NCBI RefSeq assembly: GCF_000801105.2
Contig: NC_079514.1
Coordinates: 682,001 to 746,000 of the forward strand
Direction of reading: 5' to 3'
Origin: Raphanus sativus
Lineage: Eukaryota > Streptophyta > Magnoliopsida > Brassicales > Brassicaceae
DNA: 64,000 bases
Below the pieces are notes generated by a model. That model had not been told where the DNA came from and searched no databases. It saw only the letters and a list, made by a program, of their open reading frames with translations. The position numbers and the translations under genes were made by a program. Positions 19,641-32,832 of the stretch are shown one piece after another (within the stretch, counting starts at the first letter, position 1; every line of letters starts with the position of its first letter).

Positions 19641-21940
19641 TCAGTTTGATGGATCTTTAGTCATTGTGTCGTCTTTCATTTTCCTTAACTTCCTTTCTTC
19701 AGATAAAATTTTCGCAAATCTGCATTACCAAAATAATATTAAACATCTTTGTAATCAAACCATAAGATCCACCAAAAAGAACAACCCAGCATCAAACCAT
19801 GAGATTACCTGCGACCCAAGAAACACACACACGCAATATTTGGGACCTAAAAAGATCAATTACCTTTTGAGTTCTTCCTCATTGGTGACATTTTCTGGAA
19901 TAGGTTCATATACACCAGTGTCGATATTCATCTGCATGACTCTGTTTTTCAGCAGCTTCTCCCCAATCTTTACAAGATTCTCTAAGTTAGATTTTGTCGC
20001 GAGATCCATAGAACTTGCTTCTCCATCCAATGTATCATCCTAGAATTGAACTCATACATACGAATCACATAATTTAAACTATTGTGACAAAATGTTATAT
20101 ACATATGGGAAGTCTCTTACATCGATTCTGAGGTACTTGTCCTCGGATTGTAAGGCTTTGAACAAAACAGAGCTATGGAAATGGATCATGTCACGGCTTG
20201 ATTCCATGGTAATGTCTAATATTGGAGTAGAACCATCGTCATATAACCAAGATATGATTCCCCATTTCGCAGCTTTTTTTGCGCTATACTTCTCCACTTT
20301 TTTGGTAGACCCTGTCCCTATCGATATAACTAAGAACTTATCGTAACCCAACGGCTTGAGCTTACCCATATCAGGATTGTTCTTCACAATCTGTTTAGTC
20401 ACAGCAGTCATGGCCACCAAAGTCTATAAACACAACCAAACACAAAAAGCCAAACAAGAGAAATTAATATACTTAGTTGACAGAGATCAATTATTTATGT
20501 TGTTCATTTTTGAGAAATCGGTAAGAGGATTGTGATATACCGGGTTACTAGCAGTGACCCCGCCATCAACGAGGTGAAACTCACTCGTCTTTCCTTGACT
20601 ATCTTCATTAGAAAAGTAATGAGGAGGAAAGAAAGTGGGAGCAGCCGATGTGCCAATGCATATGTCTGATAACTTGACGTTCAAGCTAGGGTCAACCAAC
20701 GTCTTCAAACAACACAAGAAAAATGAACTAATGCTGTTAATCAAGTGGATCAGAAGATGAAACAAAAACGTGAGAGTTCAGTTACACTATGTGATGTGAT
20801 GTAGACAGGGATATGGAGAGAAAATTACCTGGTAAGAGGAGAAGATGGTGGGTTGGAGTTTCTTCATGTCAAAGGTAGGTATGACAACGTTTGTGATTGT
20901 CTGGTGAAGTTTTGTCTCTACGAGAAGATTACTTAGTAGTTTTCGGAGATACTTTCCATCGTACTTTGGACCAGACAGAAGCTTTGGAAGCTTAGGTAAC
21001 AGAGCAGCCAAGCCTCTGCATTTAGAATGTCTTTTAATTTCCCACATGTAATCAAGTGGTACAAGTTATTATCATCATTATGTTATGACTTGAGTGTTTG
21101 TATTATGCATGTTGTTGACAAATAAAATAAAAAATAAAAAAAAAATCATTTGTCTAAAACATCTGATATACACTTAGTACTCGCTTATTCTCTAATGTTA
21201 AGGCATTCATTCATATATTGTTCGTTTGACAAAGTTCATTATATCAGTTAGCAAATAAAAACAAAAAAAGGACAGGATTTTCCTCTTATTATGTGCTGAT
21301 ATCTATTGTTTGTTTGACTAAGTATGATAAATACGTGTATATCATTAATTTATAATTTTATGTACCAAGTAATTGGTTAAAAGAATCATAGCGATTACTC
21401 ATTGTCAATTTGTAACGAACTTTTTTTTTTGTAACTAATATGCGTAACTACTTTTTTCTTACTCGGGCTGTGGAAATATTTTGGGACAATGTTCAAGGTA
21501 GAAAGGAACAATGTCCTTGGCCGCAAAATGAGGCCGTCCGTTCGCGTCCGGTACAGTCAACATGGCAGTAATGAGACCACCAGTACTAGTCCCTGCTACC
21601 ACGTCGAAATAATCAGCTAGTCTCACGTCTTCTCCATCGATCTCCTATATATTTAATGGTTAATCAGTCAAAACATATATAGGATTAATGCATCTAGAAT
21701 TTACAGTTTAAAGCCCGTAAGATATATATATGCTTTAGGATCTTTTCATGAAATAAATATGCTTATATATAGAGAGTCTCGGCATCGGGTAATATATATA
21801 ACCTGAAGGTGTTTTTCCAGACAAGCAAGGATGACACCGGAGATGGTTCCTCGAATTCCGCCGCCGTCTAGGCTGAGGATGGTTACGAGTGATCCACACG
21901 ACGGCGGTTTGTTTCTCTTACAGGACGAGTTGTTTGCCAT
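19641..21940 (-). CDS. Patatin-like phospholipase A (408 aa, seven exons)
   Basis: Second intact member of the tandem patatin cluster. Exons: 21940-21803, 21644-21463, 21015-20829, 20702-20541, 20423-20121, 20039-19864 and 19719-19641 (1227 nt). The glycine loop DGGGIRG (D25-G31), GTSTG with S66, and DGG with D215 are all present, so the Ser-Asp dyad is intact. The family hydrolyses galactolipids and phospholipids and takes part in defence and hormone responses. No signal peptide is seen. The C-terminus differs from the first copy ([17 protein letters not shown] against [13 protein letters not shown]). Divergence between copies is substantial, so the duplication is old, in line with the Arabidopsis cluster. 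Confidence 0.95.
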
Positions 21941-23752
21941 GATAGTTGATCGATCTCTTTTGAGTTAGAAGATTTATAAATCGGAAATTTTATCGTTAAT
22001 GCTCTATGCGATATGTTTCTCGTAAGGATATAAATACGTAAATAAAAATCATAATTTTACGCGTACGATAATCTATAAGATATATTTGTTTGTTGAGACT
22101 TTTTCTTCGCACATTTCGTGCTAATCATGACTGTAATTTATATATTTTTCTTTTGAATTGTTTTCTTTGTTGTAGTGTACAGGCAATATCAATGTCGAGC
22201 TTGAGCTGTCATAAGCTTAATTTACGAGAAAATATTGAATAGATAATATTAAGTTTAAGTAAGAATGAAATGTTGTGATCGTGGACTTTCCAATACGAAA
22301 TAGCTAACGAGATCAAAATCAAAAGATTCAAAACTCAATTATTTGATTTTTAATAGTTAAGTTTAATACTTTTGGATTTGTTAGGACACATCTCCCTCCC
22401 CATCTAGACTTGTTCTAGAGACACCTGTCATATAATCCGGAGTTGATTTCAGGATGTGATTCTGATGTTTCATCTAAATTACTAATAAATGAACTTCTTT
22501 AACACACTTATAAAGCTAATCAACTTGTTTAGGAGTTTTATATCTCACTACTTACCACGTTTGCCTTAAGCTTTGTTAGCTTTATAAATAAGTTAAGATA
22601 ATTGCATTTCTTTATTTCTACATGTGAATATATCCATTTGCAATTTCACTTTTAACTTATAGTACGATTAGGTGATTTATCCGCATACATACGCAGAAAT
22701 AAATATTTACGAAAAACCTAAAATACAATAGTTATCAATATTTAATTTATTTAGTTTAGTTTTATATATTTTGTGAATAATTAAGTTGTGATTTTTAATG
22801 TGCTTGATTTTAAGGAATATTCAACATTGCAAGATTTTGTTTCTAAAATTCTAGTATGGTTTTAATCTAATGCAATTAGTTTCTTATTTTATATATGAAA
22901 CTATAATTTCATATTTTGTCTATTTGGATTTATATTGGAGTTTGTGAATTTTTGAAATTTTACAAATTACTTATAAAATTTATGGCAGATAAAGTTTCAA
23001 AATAAAAATATTATTTAAGACCATTTTGAAATTGCATTATTTAAATAATAAAACTGATATAGGAACTTTGTTTTGATTTATATAAAAGGAAATTCATTTA
23101 AAGATATTATCCTTTTTATATTAAATTCTTTTTGAGTTATATAAAAAGTAATTCGTTTTTATTAATACATGCTTTAAACATAAAAGTTCTATATACATAT
23201 TTTAAAAGATATTTCCTCTTGATAATAAGATGATTTGGAAACAAATATAAACAAAAAATTAAATAAAAGTAACTAATAATAATATTTTACTAAATTTAAT
23301 TTATTAAAGCTATTATTTTAATTAACCATTTCAAAATCAAAGTAAGAACGATAATTATGAAACTATCTTATCAATAATATTATAGAAATAACACGATCTA
23401 TATTGTCCACGCTATTTTTAACGTTTTAAATCCATAAAAACAAACATAGAGTAACATACCAGAGTATATTTAAGACACTGAAAGTATATAATCTGTTCTA
23501 CTTTGTGTTTGTTTCTTTTGTATTTTAAAAGCAAAAAACAAAACATTCTCTTTTGTTTAGGAGCTCTGGAGCAATTCAAGGGGGAACATTTTAATACAAT
23601 ATGTGACTGTTGTTCTCCATGGAACAAACACGAATTCTCTCTTGATTCATAGTGGATTAACGTGTCATGGCAAGTATTCTAACATGTAAGAAGCCCAACA
23701 ACAGTGACACAGTGTTGTTTTATACTATCAAAAGATGAAAAACAAAAGAAAT
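21941..23752. other. Intergenic, very AT-rich
   Basis: Promoter of the second patatin gene at the left, then about 1.5 kb of low-complexity A/T-rich DNA. The 69-codon minus-strand frame at 23418-23627 has no supporting features. Confidence 0.55.
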
Positions 23753-23776
23753 CGCTAGAAGGAGGGGTCGAACCTC

Positions 23777-23809
<33 letters not shown>

Positions 23810-23826
23810 AACTGAGCTATTCCAGC
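23753..23826 (-). tRNA. tRNA-Asn (GTT)
   Basis: The minus strand folds as a full cloverleaf of 74 nt. The acceptor gctggaa pairs with ttctagc, with a G-U pair at the fourth position. The A box is tagctcagttggt, the anticodon GTT lies at 23792-23790 in a ctGTTaa loop, and the B box is ggttcgacccc. There is no intron and no encoded CCA, typical of a nuclear gene. Confidence 0.96.
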
Positions 23827-24057
23827 TCTTGCTATATTAGGTAGTAAAAGCTTTTAGATTTTTATACAATTAGTAAATGAGCTTACTAAAAAAGGCCGTA
23901 ACAAGAAACCAAATGAAACCCATCGTAGTGAAGAGGAAAATAGAGAATCGAAGTCCTCTCAGAGCCGTTAAAACCCTAGTGTGTGTATCGTTCGACGGAG
24001 AAGAAAACCCTAGAAAGCACCTACGGAGAAGAAGAAGATAATAATTTGATATCTAAG

Positions 24058-24328
24058 ATGTCGGATAACAAACACCACAATTTCAATTCCGACGGTGCAC
24101 CCAGGAGCAAGGTATGTGGACTAACTAAGCTGAAACAGTAAACATCGAAATTGCATTTGCTCATCGTCTAACAGGTTTAGGGTTTCGAATTTGTTTCAGT
24201 CGAAGCCGGAAGATGCAGCGTGGAGTAAAAAACAGAGAGAGAACAAAGCTAAGATCGTTGGTCTTATCACCACTATCTGTGTAGCTCGCTATCTTTTTGC
24301 TAGCATGTGTCGTCGAAGACTAAGATAA
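24058..24328 (+). CDS. Small single-span membrane protein (60 aa, two exons), unknown function
   Basis: Exons 24058-24111 and 24200-24328 join in frame across a GT-AG intron. The peptide MSDNKHHNFNSDGAPRSK continues as SKPEDAAWSKKQRENKAK. It then has one hydrophobic helix (IVGLITTICVARYLFA, about residues 38-53) and ends in a basic CRRRLR. A purine-rich leader containing gccgttaaaaccctag (a telobox-like aaaccctag) precedes the ATG, common in housekeeping genes. The positive-inside rule suggests a tail-anchored topology. I do not recognise the family. Splicing and an orderly protein argue that it is real despite its size. Confidence 0.7.
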
Positions 24329-24600
24329 AACGACTTCTTATGAAGCTTGTGACGGAAGATAACTGTTCTTCGCTTGATGATTACTTCCTTGATCTTTATT
24401 TGCAAATTACTGGTTTTTGTCGATTGTTCTTTATGTCATCCTGCCTGCTATTCGATCATAAGCTCTGTATTTTTTCATCTCATGAATCTTATTGATATAA
24501 TTATCCATCTCATGAAAGACATGTATCCTATCATGGTGGTGGAAGTTGAAGATTATTTTTACTAAAATTATGACAACAGTGAGATCATTCTGAGGTTTGT

Positions 24601-25519
24601 TTATGCATATTTATCAGCAATCTTTAGTAAGCGATCACATAGTTCTCGTGGCTTGGAGAACATTGGCATATGATCTGCACCTTCGATTTCCATCACTTCT
24701 TTAACCGAAAAATTCTCAATCATCCATCGCTGGTACTCTTCGCTTATACCCTTGTCCTGGCCGCACACGATATACACACGAGTAACCGAGCCATATCCTT
24801 CTTCGGTTAAGCTTTTTCTTCCCGTCAGGTTACTGGTCATAGCCGGTACAACTCTCACCAGCATTTTCGCCAGTTCAAAATCCTAATAATCAACAAAAAA
24901 ATTTATCTTATAAAAAATGATCCCAATTTGGTATCTGTAAAGAAGCAGAGCAGTTCTTGAGTCTTACTTCAATAAGAGAGAGTAGATACATGTTCTTTAA
25001 GTACTTAGGTCCAAAAAAAACAGTCATTAGAGGATGATCATTAGTGCCGTAAGTCTCAAGCTTCAAATCCATTTCTTCTGAAGAGCTTTCTATAAGCTGA
25101 AGTTCCAAGCACATATCAGATTTTTTTTTTTTTTTAAACCGTAAATACCGGTCCTAATGATTAATATTGTTGTGTACCTTTTCGAACACGTACGAAGGCG
25201 GATTGGTCGTGTCAGGCATAAAAGAGGTTACAAAGACAGCAACAGAGATCTTACGAGGAAACATGTCGGCTGCATAAGCAGCAGATATACCTCCGAGGAT
25301 TACTTTATCATCCGAGCCAAGCGAGTCAAGAACTTGGAGCAACGGCTTGGCATAATCTTCCAAAGTCTGAATCTCTTCTACTTTGCTCATGTTCACACCA
25401 GACGCCGTTAGATCAACAACCGTCACACGGTGACCGGAATGTTCAAGCATCGGCTTCACTTTGTACCAGCACCACGCTCCGTGGCAGCCACCGTGAACAA
25501 GCACATATTGCTTCTTCAT
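24601..25519 (-). CDS. MES9: Methylesterase (MES9-like) lacking the nucleophile segment, 250 aa
   Basis: Alpha/beta-hydrolase of the plant MES family (methyl-salicylate, methyl-IAA and methyl-jasmonate esterases), nearest to At4g37150 from memory. Exons: 25519-25178, 25096-24968 and 24882-24601 (753 nt). It starts [16 protein letters not shown] (oxyanion HGG) and keeps D200 (VCGQDKG) and H228 (GADHMP) of the triad. The nucleophile elbow is missing. Family members read KVILVAHSMGGI here, whereas this gene reads KVILGGI after residue 75. Five codons including the catalytic Ser are gone, with no frameshift. Total length is five residues short of the usual ~255. All splice sites are intact, so a protein is probably made, but it should not hydrolyse esters. 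It could bind ligands non-catalytically or be a young pseudogene. Confidence 0.9.
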
Positions 25520-26322
25520 TCTATATTATTCTTTTCTTCTTCTTTCTTCTTTTGTTACTGTTTTTATTATGATTTTGTCTAGTGTGTGGCTGGTGATGTG
25601 TGACTTATAATGGTCAGTGACACATATCGCTTTCAAATGTCGCGTCTATTGTTATTATTTTGAATTAGGATTCTCTTTTCTTTTGTGGAATTTTGTTTCA
25701 TCGCGATGGAAATAAAAGAAAACTCAGTGAGACGTTTGTCTTGTAACGAAAGATGTTTTTAATAGAAAATGTCTTTTCTGGTTGCAAAGTGAAAAACTGA
25801 AAGAAAAATCAAAGATGAAAGATCTTGTGAAATCTTAAATATAGTGATCCTATCAAGATCCAGACAAGACGGCAAGTTTTGAAGCTATCTACGTCTAAGA
25901 GACGTTTGTATTATGATTGGCATAGTTCGGTTTAGTCTTTAACCGAGCTTGTTGTCCGTTAGTGTTTCTGTTATAGAACCTAGACTCTTTTCGTTCAAAA
26001 AAGAAAAGAAAACCTAGACTCTAACAAACTTTTAAAAAAACTATTTCAATAATTTGAAGGTTTATTCTAATACAAGATTTGATTTAGTTTAACGCAAGCA
26101 TATACACATCAACAGTTTGTTTAGGTTATAAGCAGAAGTTCTAGTTTTAATCGTAGTTTAGAAAATATGTTTTAGATGCATGGATACAAATCTGAAATAA
26201 ATCATAAGACAGCTTTTTCTTTTCTTCTTTTTGTCTGTTTATTGAAAAATCAATGAGGTTACATTTGTATTTTTTTCCCTCACTCAACTTGTAAAAACAA
26301 TAATATATGAGAAAAATATCTA

Positions 26323-28545
26323 TTAGGGGCGTTTGGCTAGGCCGCAATAAAGAGCGTTAAGAGGCGGCTCAGCTTCAGTGTATAGAGACTTCTCATCGTT
26401 CCACACACGAACATAGAGCTCTTGTCCTAAATACCTCCTCGACCATATCTGTGACCTCAGATTCCACATCCCTTTGTTATCCAACGACACCAATATGCTT
26501 GTCCACGATAACGGATACACCTTCACACACAATCATCGTTGATTATATATTCAGATTCAGTAAAGATGTTTAAAATATTTTTTTAAGAATTGTTACCTGA
26601 AAAGTGTGCCTTGCAACTGCGTCAACCAAATTGTAACGTTTCCTCATTGTCTCATTCCATGTCCCTGACCCGAATCTGAAAAAAGCAATTTTGGTTTATG
26701 TTGTAAATAACCGGACCCGGTTTAGATAGCAGAGAGCAAGGAACTTACCCGACAAGAAAGGCGCTAGTACCATCCATGTGCCAAGACTGAATTGATCTCT
26801 CGTCGTTCTGGAAAACGATTTCAACGAATTCATGGAGCTCAATGTTGAAAACCGATGTACCAATATGAGCTGGTCCGATTGTAGGAGTGCTACCGATTGT
26901 TTTGAAATCGAAAACGCCAGAAATGTTGTACCAATCGGCGAGTTTTAAAGGTGTTGTTGGGTTGATGTGTGATATTCGGTTTACCGTGTACCGAAGTTTC
27001 CCGTAGATCATAGTAGCCATATTGGCTAGAACCAAAGTTCGGTTTATCGGTATGGTACCATAGTGAAATGATCCTTGTGGGTTTGGCCTTGCAGCATTTG
27101 CCGTCAAATTCACCCTAAAATTCACGATATTAAATCAGATTAAACAAAATCGGTCTAAAAATGTATGGTTCAGTTTGGTTTACTATTATTATACCTGATG
27201 GTTCTTGCTTGTTTCATGGACCAGTGGATATGGTAAGTAGGACCAACGGGAAGAGGGCCATAGGCTGCATTTTTGGAGCCTAGGTAACGGAGACTGGCGG
27301 TAGTGTTTAGTATTGGTTTAGTAAACCGGCTTGAGGCTACGATGTAATAGTCCCTCACTGAAGCTTTTAAAGTGACCAGGACGGTCACTGACTGACCAAC
27401 GTGGACGTCAAGCGACTCATAGCTCTCCTGAAGAGTGTGAGCGCCTTCTACTTCAATGAGGCTCATTGTATGATTTTGGATCCTAAAGTTTATCGATGTT
27501 GCTATCCCCACATTGGATACCCGAAACTTGTATGTTTTTCCTGAAGATAGTGAAAAATAAACATCATAAGATAAAACTAGACAACTAGACCAGGGGACGT
27601 AACAAAATGAAAAGGGTTCTTTATGGGTTATGTGATGATATTACCTTGTTGACCGGTAAATATTAGGCCTTTAGAAGCACCATTGATGAGAAGTGCATCA
27701 GGAACTGGAAGAGCATAGCCTGCGTCAAGCCGCTTTCGCAAATCCTAGTAACCACAAATAAGAGTAAAGAATAAGAATTAGGCGTATACAATGTGTAATT
27801 CAAGTTTACTTATTTCAAAATTTTGTGTTGGTATTTGTACCTTGTGGCTCAGTTTAAACCAGTCACTAACGAGGAGGGTGAAATCCCCATCAGGTGTGAG
27901 ATAAGGAGTGGTAATAACGGATCTCTGGTTAATGTTGAGAGCACCAAAAGCACCACTAGCTCGGTGCATCGACGTGGAAGCGAAGTAAGTGAAAGTGCCG
28001 ATTTGATCTTTAAGTTGAAACTGATAAGTCCAGTTCGAATTTGGTTGGATCGGACAGTTTGTTCCCAATACTCCATCTTGCCACGATGTCCTTCTCTGTT
28101 TCACTCCATTCCTACACATAATTATAACATAAGTATATTATATACACTTATACAAAATGAATACGCCAATGAATTTATGGTATCTACCAAGTGATGAGGA
28201 ATGGTTCGTCGAGCTTGTTGATGAGATTAACAACAATGTTGTTGTTTGTGACAGCTTCAATTGCTGGACCAGGGAACTGTCCATTGATAAGAATGACCTA
28301 CGTACAACGCACCAGAATATTAGAAATAGATCAGCTAATGTTGATTTCTTATAATGACAATAAATATTAACTATTAAGATCAGAGAATATACCTGTTGGG
28401 GAACACCCAAAGGAGATCTTGTTCCATAGGTAACAGTCCAAGTGTAGAACAAGTAAGGGTCTTCTGCCTTAACCAAAACAGAGCCCAACCAAACTAACAA
28501 GGTTCCTATAAATAGTTTACATAATAGGAGATTGAACCGTTTCAT
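26323..28545 (-). CDS. SKS15: SKU5-similar multicopper-oxidase-like protein (540 aa, eight exons)
   Basis: Secreted or cell-wall glycoprotein of the SKS family, probably the At4g37160 (SKS15) orthologue. Exons: 28545-28393, 28297-28188, 28111-27841, 27744-27645, 27540-27195, 27114-26749, 26675-26597 and 26520-26323 (1623 nt). A signal peptide (about residues 1-27, LLLCKLFIGTLLVWLGSVLV) precedes EDPYLFYTWTVTYG. Three cupredoxin-like domains follow. The copper ligands of true laccases are replaced: NGVKQRRTSWQDG instead of HWHG, and SWHMDG instead of HCH. Such SKS proteins are thought to be non-enzymatic and are linked to cell expansion and pollen-tube growth. Several NxT/S glycosylation sites are present. 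The C-terminus shows no GPI signal, unlike SKU5. Confidence 0.93.
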
Positions 28546-30243
28546 TTTTCTAGGACAAATAGAATAAAATCTTGATCTCCCTCAAGATTTTGATTTTATT
28601 TGTTTGCGAGTCTGTGTTTGAGGTTCGAGCTAAGGACAATCTTATATACATGTACGAAGTTACAGAGACTAATTAAGTGGAGTAGTATTCTATTAAGTTT
28701 ATGTCAGCGTGGACGACGTGAATCCCCATGCATCACACTCCATAAGCTCTTTTGCGGCGTACTTCATGCAAAATGCTTGCATTGAGAACTTTTACATTAA
28801 ATGTACGCTTTATATAAATTTTACTAGAATTGTCAAGTTGTTTTCTTTGTCGGCAAGAGTACACCTTCATTTTTAGATTGTTTCTCAAATCTTTCTCTTT
28901 TTTTCTTCTCAAATCTTAGCTATAAGTTTAGACAATAAAAATAAACGTAAAACATCTTAAAGCATTTGCAGCTAATACTATTGTTATATCAAAGAAAATA
29001 TCATAACCGACGATTCACGAATAAAAACTGTATGCAATGGATGTGTGTTTTGAGATTTGACTTTGGGAGTTGCACATTAAAACTAAAGAAGTAACTAACG
29101 AAGTATGCAAATGTAGATCTTGATCTAGGATTAAATTATATGTTCCCTCCAGCATCAAATGCTAAAATTAATAGGTTGACTTTTGATTTGATGTATTCAC
29201 ATGAGATTATATATATGATTAAGAAAATCAGCTAATGCCAATCACATAATTAAGTCCACAATCTAATTAAAACATAAAGAGTGCTTCTATCTCACGAGAT
29301 TCCAATATAATTTACTATTATTTTTGTAAACAATAAATATAATGAAAGGTGGAGTCAAACCAATTGCTAATGACTCGGAACCACGAGACATGGTGATGCA
29401 TCCCTAGAAGAGAGATCACATATAGGGAAGAGGAAGAAACTCCAGTTAATCACTCATGTGGATTCGTTACCACTACGCTCGCTAGTACCATGTGAATCTC
29501 TATATCCTAATGTATTATACGACACAATATGTATATATACGCTATTTGTATTTAAATTATTAATACATGCATGTGTTTGTGTGCTTCCTCACTCCACATC
29601 TTACGAAACTTGTCTTGAGACTAACAAATGTTATTGATGGACTCGCCCTCTCTTTTTTTTGGGGAATTGGGAGGTTTCATGTGTTCGTTCCTTAATCTCT
29701 TTAATGTTGATTTTATGTACATTAAGCTTCTACAAAACTTTAATCATAAACCTCATATTGTGTACAATTTCTCTGACTAGTTTAACTCGTATTATTTGTA
29801 TAGTAGATATCGAAGTGGCTTAAGATGGATGTATCATATACGTAAATTTTTTTTCGCTACCATATATAACAACGTTGTCCATTTCAGCGGAATGAAACAG
29901 GCTCAGTCTCTCCTTGCTATCTTCCTCTTTGTGATCTTCAATATGAACTTAATAGCACTGTGACAATCCAAACAAGACCTCAAGTTCTTGAAAACCTTAA
30001 TCTCTTTTCCTTCCTAGGTTCGAACTTCGACTTGAAGAATGTTTCTCGTGAAACCGCTTCTGGATATCACTGTCTGTGAACCATAAGAAGAAGACATTGT
30101 TTCTCTTGAATATCAATCCAGGGTCCAGGGAAAGTAGTTATCAAAGGCGTAAGGTAATTTTACACTTGTGAAGTAAAGATCTCGTCGCTAGTAAAATAAC
30201 GGCTGAATAAACCTTCTGAACTCTGGTTTACAAAAACGAAAAG
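28546..30243. other. Intergenic
   Basis: SKS promoter at the left, then AT-rich DNA. One feature of note is a 23-codon ORF at 29892-29963 that reads like a bare signal peptide (see findings). No gene is called. Confidence 0.5.
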
Positions 30244-30315
30244 CTCCGTTGCCGGGAATCGAACCCGGGTCTCCTGGGTGAAAGCCAGATATCCTAACCG
30301 CTGGACGACAACGGA
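30244..30315 (-). tRNA. tRNA-Glu (TTC)
   Basis: 72 nt on the minus strand. The acceptor tccgttg pairs with caacgga, the A box is gtccagcggttagg, the anticodon TTC lies at 30282-30280, and the B box is ggttcgattcc. There is no intron and no encoded CCA. Confidence 0.96.
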
Positions 30316-30915
30316 TGGGTTGCTTAATCTATGAAAAAGATATATCTAAATTATAAATCATTTATCCATGGTGTTGCTTACTCTATGAAACACAGTATCT
30401 AAATTAATAAATCATTTATCCATGGAATCGCTTCATCTTTTCGTTGTATAAAAATGGAATCAATCTTTTTCTTTGTTCCTTGTTTTACTCAGAGAAAACA
30501 GCATCTCATTGGTTCTTCGTCTTTAAAAGATAAAACCAAGATCATCCATAACATTCAGCTTTTTAGTTGTATAGTAAAGATTGTTTAAAGTACATGATGT
30601 ATCTTTTGTTTACCAATTACCAACAATATCTTCAGACAGTATTAGTGATTAAAACATGCGGTGAAAAACATTCATAAAGTATAGCTTATCATTTATTGAT
30701 TTCCTAAGATAAACAAATATAACTTCTTAAGTTGATGAGTTTTATTATAATTAAGTTCTAACTAGTTCATGCCTTCATGGTAATCAAGTAATTAAGAATT
30801 CATAACTACGATGAGGTTTGTAGGATTAGGGTTCTGATTTTCCTAAGCTTATTCATTTATGGTTGGTAAGCTTTCATAAGTCTAAAGATTAGCGTAGTTC
30901 TAGTTCAAGATCCCC

Positions 30916-30969
<54 letters not shown>

Positions 30970-32601
30970 TATATAGGAGATTATGAACTTTCTTAGATGT
31001 GAATTGGATTTTAATTTGTATACTGTGAAAATGATATTTGATGTGTTATGGAGAATGTATTGTATACAGGGAAGTTTTGTTCAATAACCCAAAGTATTTT
31101 TTTTTTACAAAATTTAAGAAATATACTATCCAAATATTCCTTTTACATATTCAATGATCTATGTGACAGTGCTATAAGTTTGTATTATTCGAGATTAGCT
31201 TAGTTATCATCGGGTTCTTTTTTATTCACCAAAGATGTCACTGGATTCTCGCAGATAGAAACGACGAAACTTATCCTCGAATTAGATAGCAGAGCAAAAG
31301 CTATGATTTTGCTAATTACAACAACTTTGTAAGTAAATATTTTAAAAAGGAGTGGAGAGAAAGAAAAACAAGAACAAGAAGGTTAGAGAGATACATGACG
31401 TGAACCCACAAGAGGAATCTAATCAAACAATGGTATCAATATATGGACGTCCTTATTACAACTCCATACGTTTCAGTTCATCTTTTAAAGAAAACGATTC
31501 TCGTGAAGAAATCTGATTAGTTGGACATATGTCATGTTGCAAATGGCTATAGAAGCCGTTTCCTTTTGTCCATCCGTTGAGATTCCTTGTGGTCTTTATT
31601 GTTTATAAGGAATTATACGTATCGCATGCTATGATGTTCAGGAATATTTTTTTGGTTTTAGGAATCAAATACGGAGTATTATTTTGAAAATTTATGATAT
31701 AAAAACTTGGTTGATATTTGCGTATGGCTAGCAAGAAAAAACGTCGAATAAAGTTGCTTTGTGTTGCGGGATTTTCAACATTGGATTATGCGAAAGATTC
31801 TTTAAGCTCTTTGCTAATTTGCTAGTGTTCTGTTTCAAAAATAATTACATCGCCTTTCTTTCTTCTACATGTCTGGACTAACTAAAAATAATAATCTGAA
31901 CTAATATATTTATATAGAACTCCATGAGAAGTTTTATTCTTTTATTTTATTCTTGTAGGTTGTGTTACTAATAACAAAATATATTTATATCATTCCTCAC
32001 TTTATTTTTTCTTTAATTTTGTAGTTTATCATTTTCCAAAATATATCATTAAGCTTAGTGTTAGTATCAGTCCATAAAGCCTATACTTATTTGCAAAAAA
32101 AATTATAAACATGCTGTTACAGTATACAATCCGATTTGTGAAAATTCATCCAAATAAAATGCTAGAGGAAAGCAACTAAACAATGAAACATATATTCAAT
32201 GGTGTAGCAACCATAAATGATGAATAAACAGTATAGAACTATACAACATTCTTTCACAATCCAATTTTTTTCTAATGTAGAAAAAAATTGACATAGATAG
32301 AAGAATCTGAGAATCTTGAATGAGAATCATTAAAGCAAAACAAAAGGAAAGAAATCAAAAACAAATAAACAAAAGAGAGAGTAACGATTCGCCGCGTGTG
32401 TACGGTCTTATCACAAAAAAAGATTCTTAATTCGTTCCATTTACAGCGGCTACTTTTCACCGCGTCCTTCATCTTCTTCTTCTTCTTCTTCTTCCCTAAT
32501 GTTTTTTTTTCTTCGTTCTTCTATATAAACATGTTCTTCTAGCTTCTTTGTTTTTTTTATCTTGTGGTTTCTAGAGGGTGCAAACAGATACAGATCGAAG
32601 T
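30316..32601. other. Intergenic, AT-rich, with a long (TA)n run
   Basis: No gene recognised. It includes the TA dinucleotide microsatellite at 30919-30966. A T-rich leader with cttcttcttcttctt near 32470 marks the start region of the next gene. Confidence 0.5.
30919..30966. repeat. (TA)n microsatellite, 48 bp
   Basis: 24 uninterrupted TA units, likely length-polymorphic and self-complementary. Confidence 0.97.
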
Positions 32602-32797
32602 ATGGGTCTTAATTTGAATCTGTACTCTTTAGCAAAACCTTTATCTCAATTTCTCAAGGATGTGTCCGAAATCAAAGACAATCATTCTAAACTGTCTGAA
32701 ATAGATGAATATGTCGGAAAATTAGAGGAAGAGAGAAAAAAAATCGAAGTTTTTAAACGTGAACTCCCTCTATCCATGCTCTTATTGAACGAAGGTG

Positions 32798-32832
<35 letters not shown>

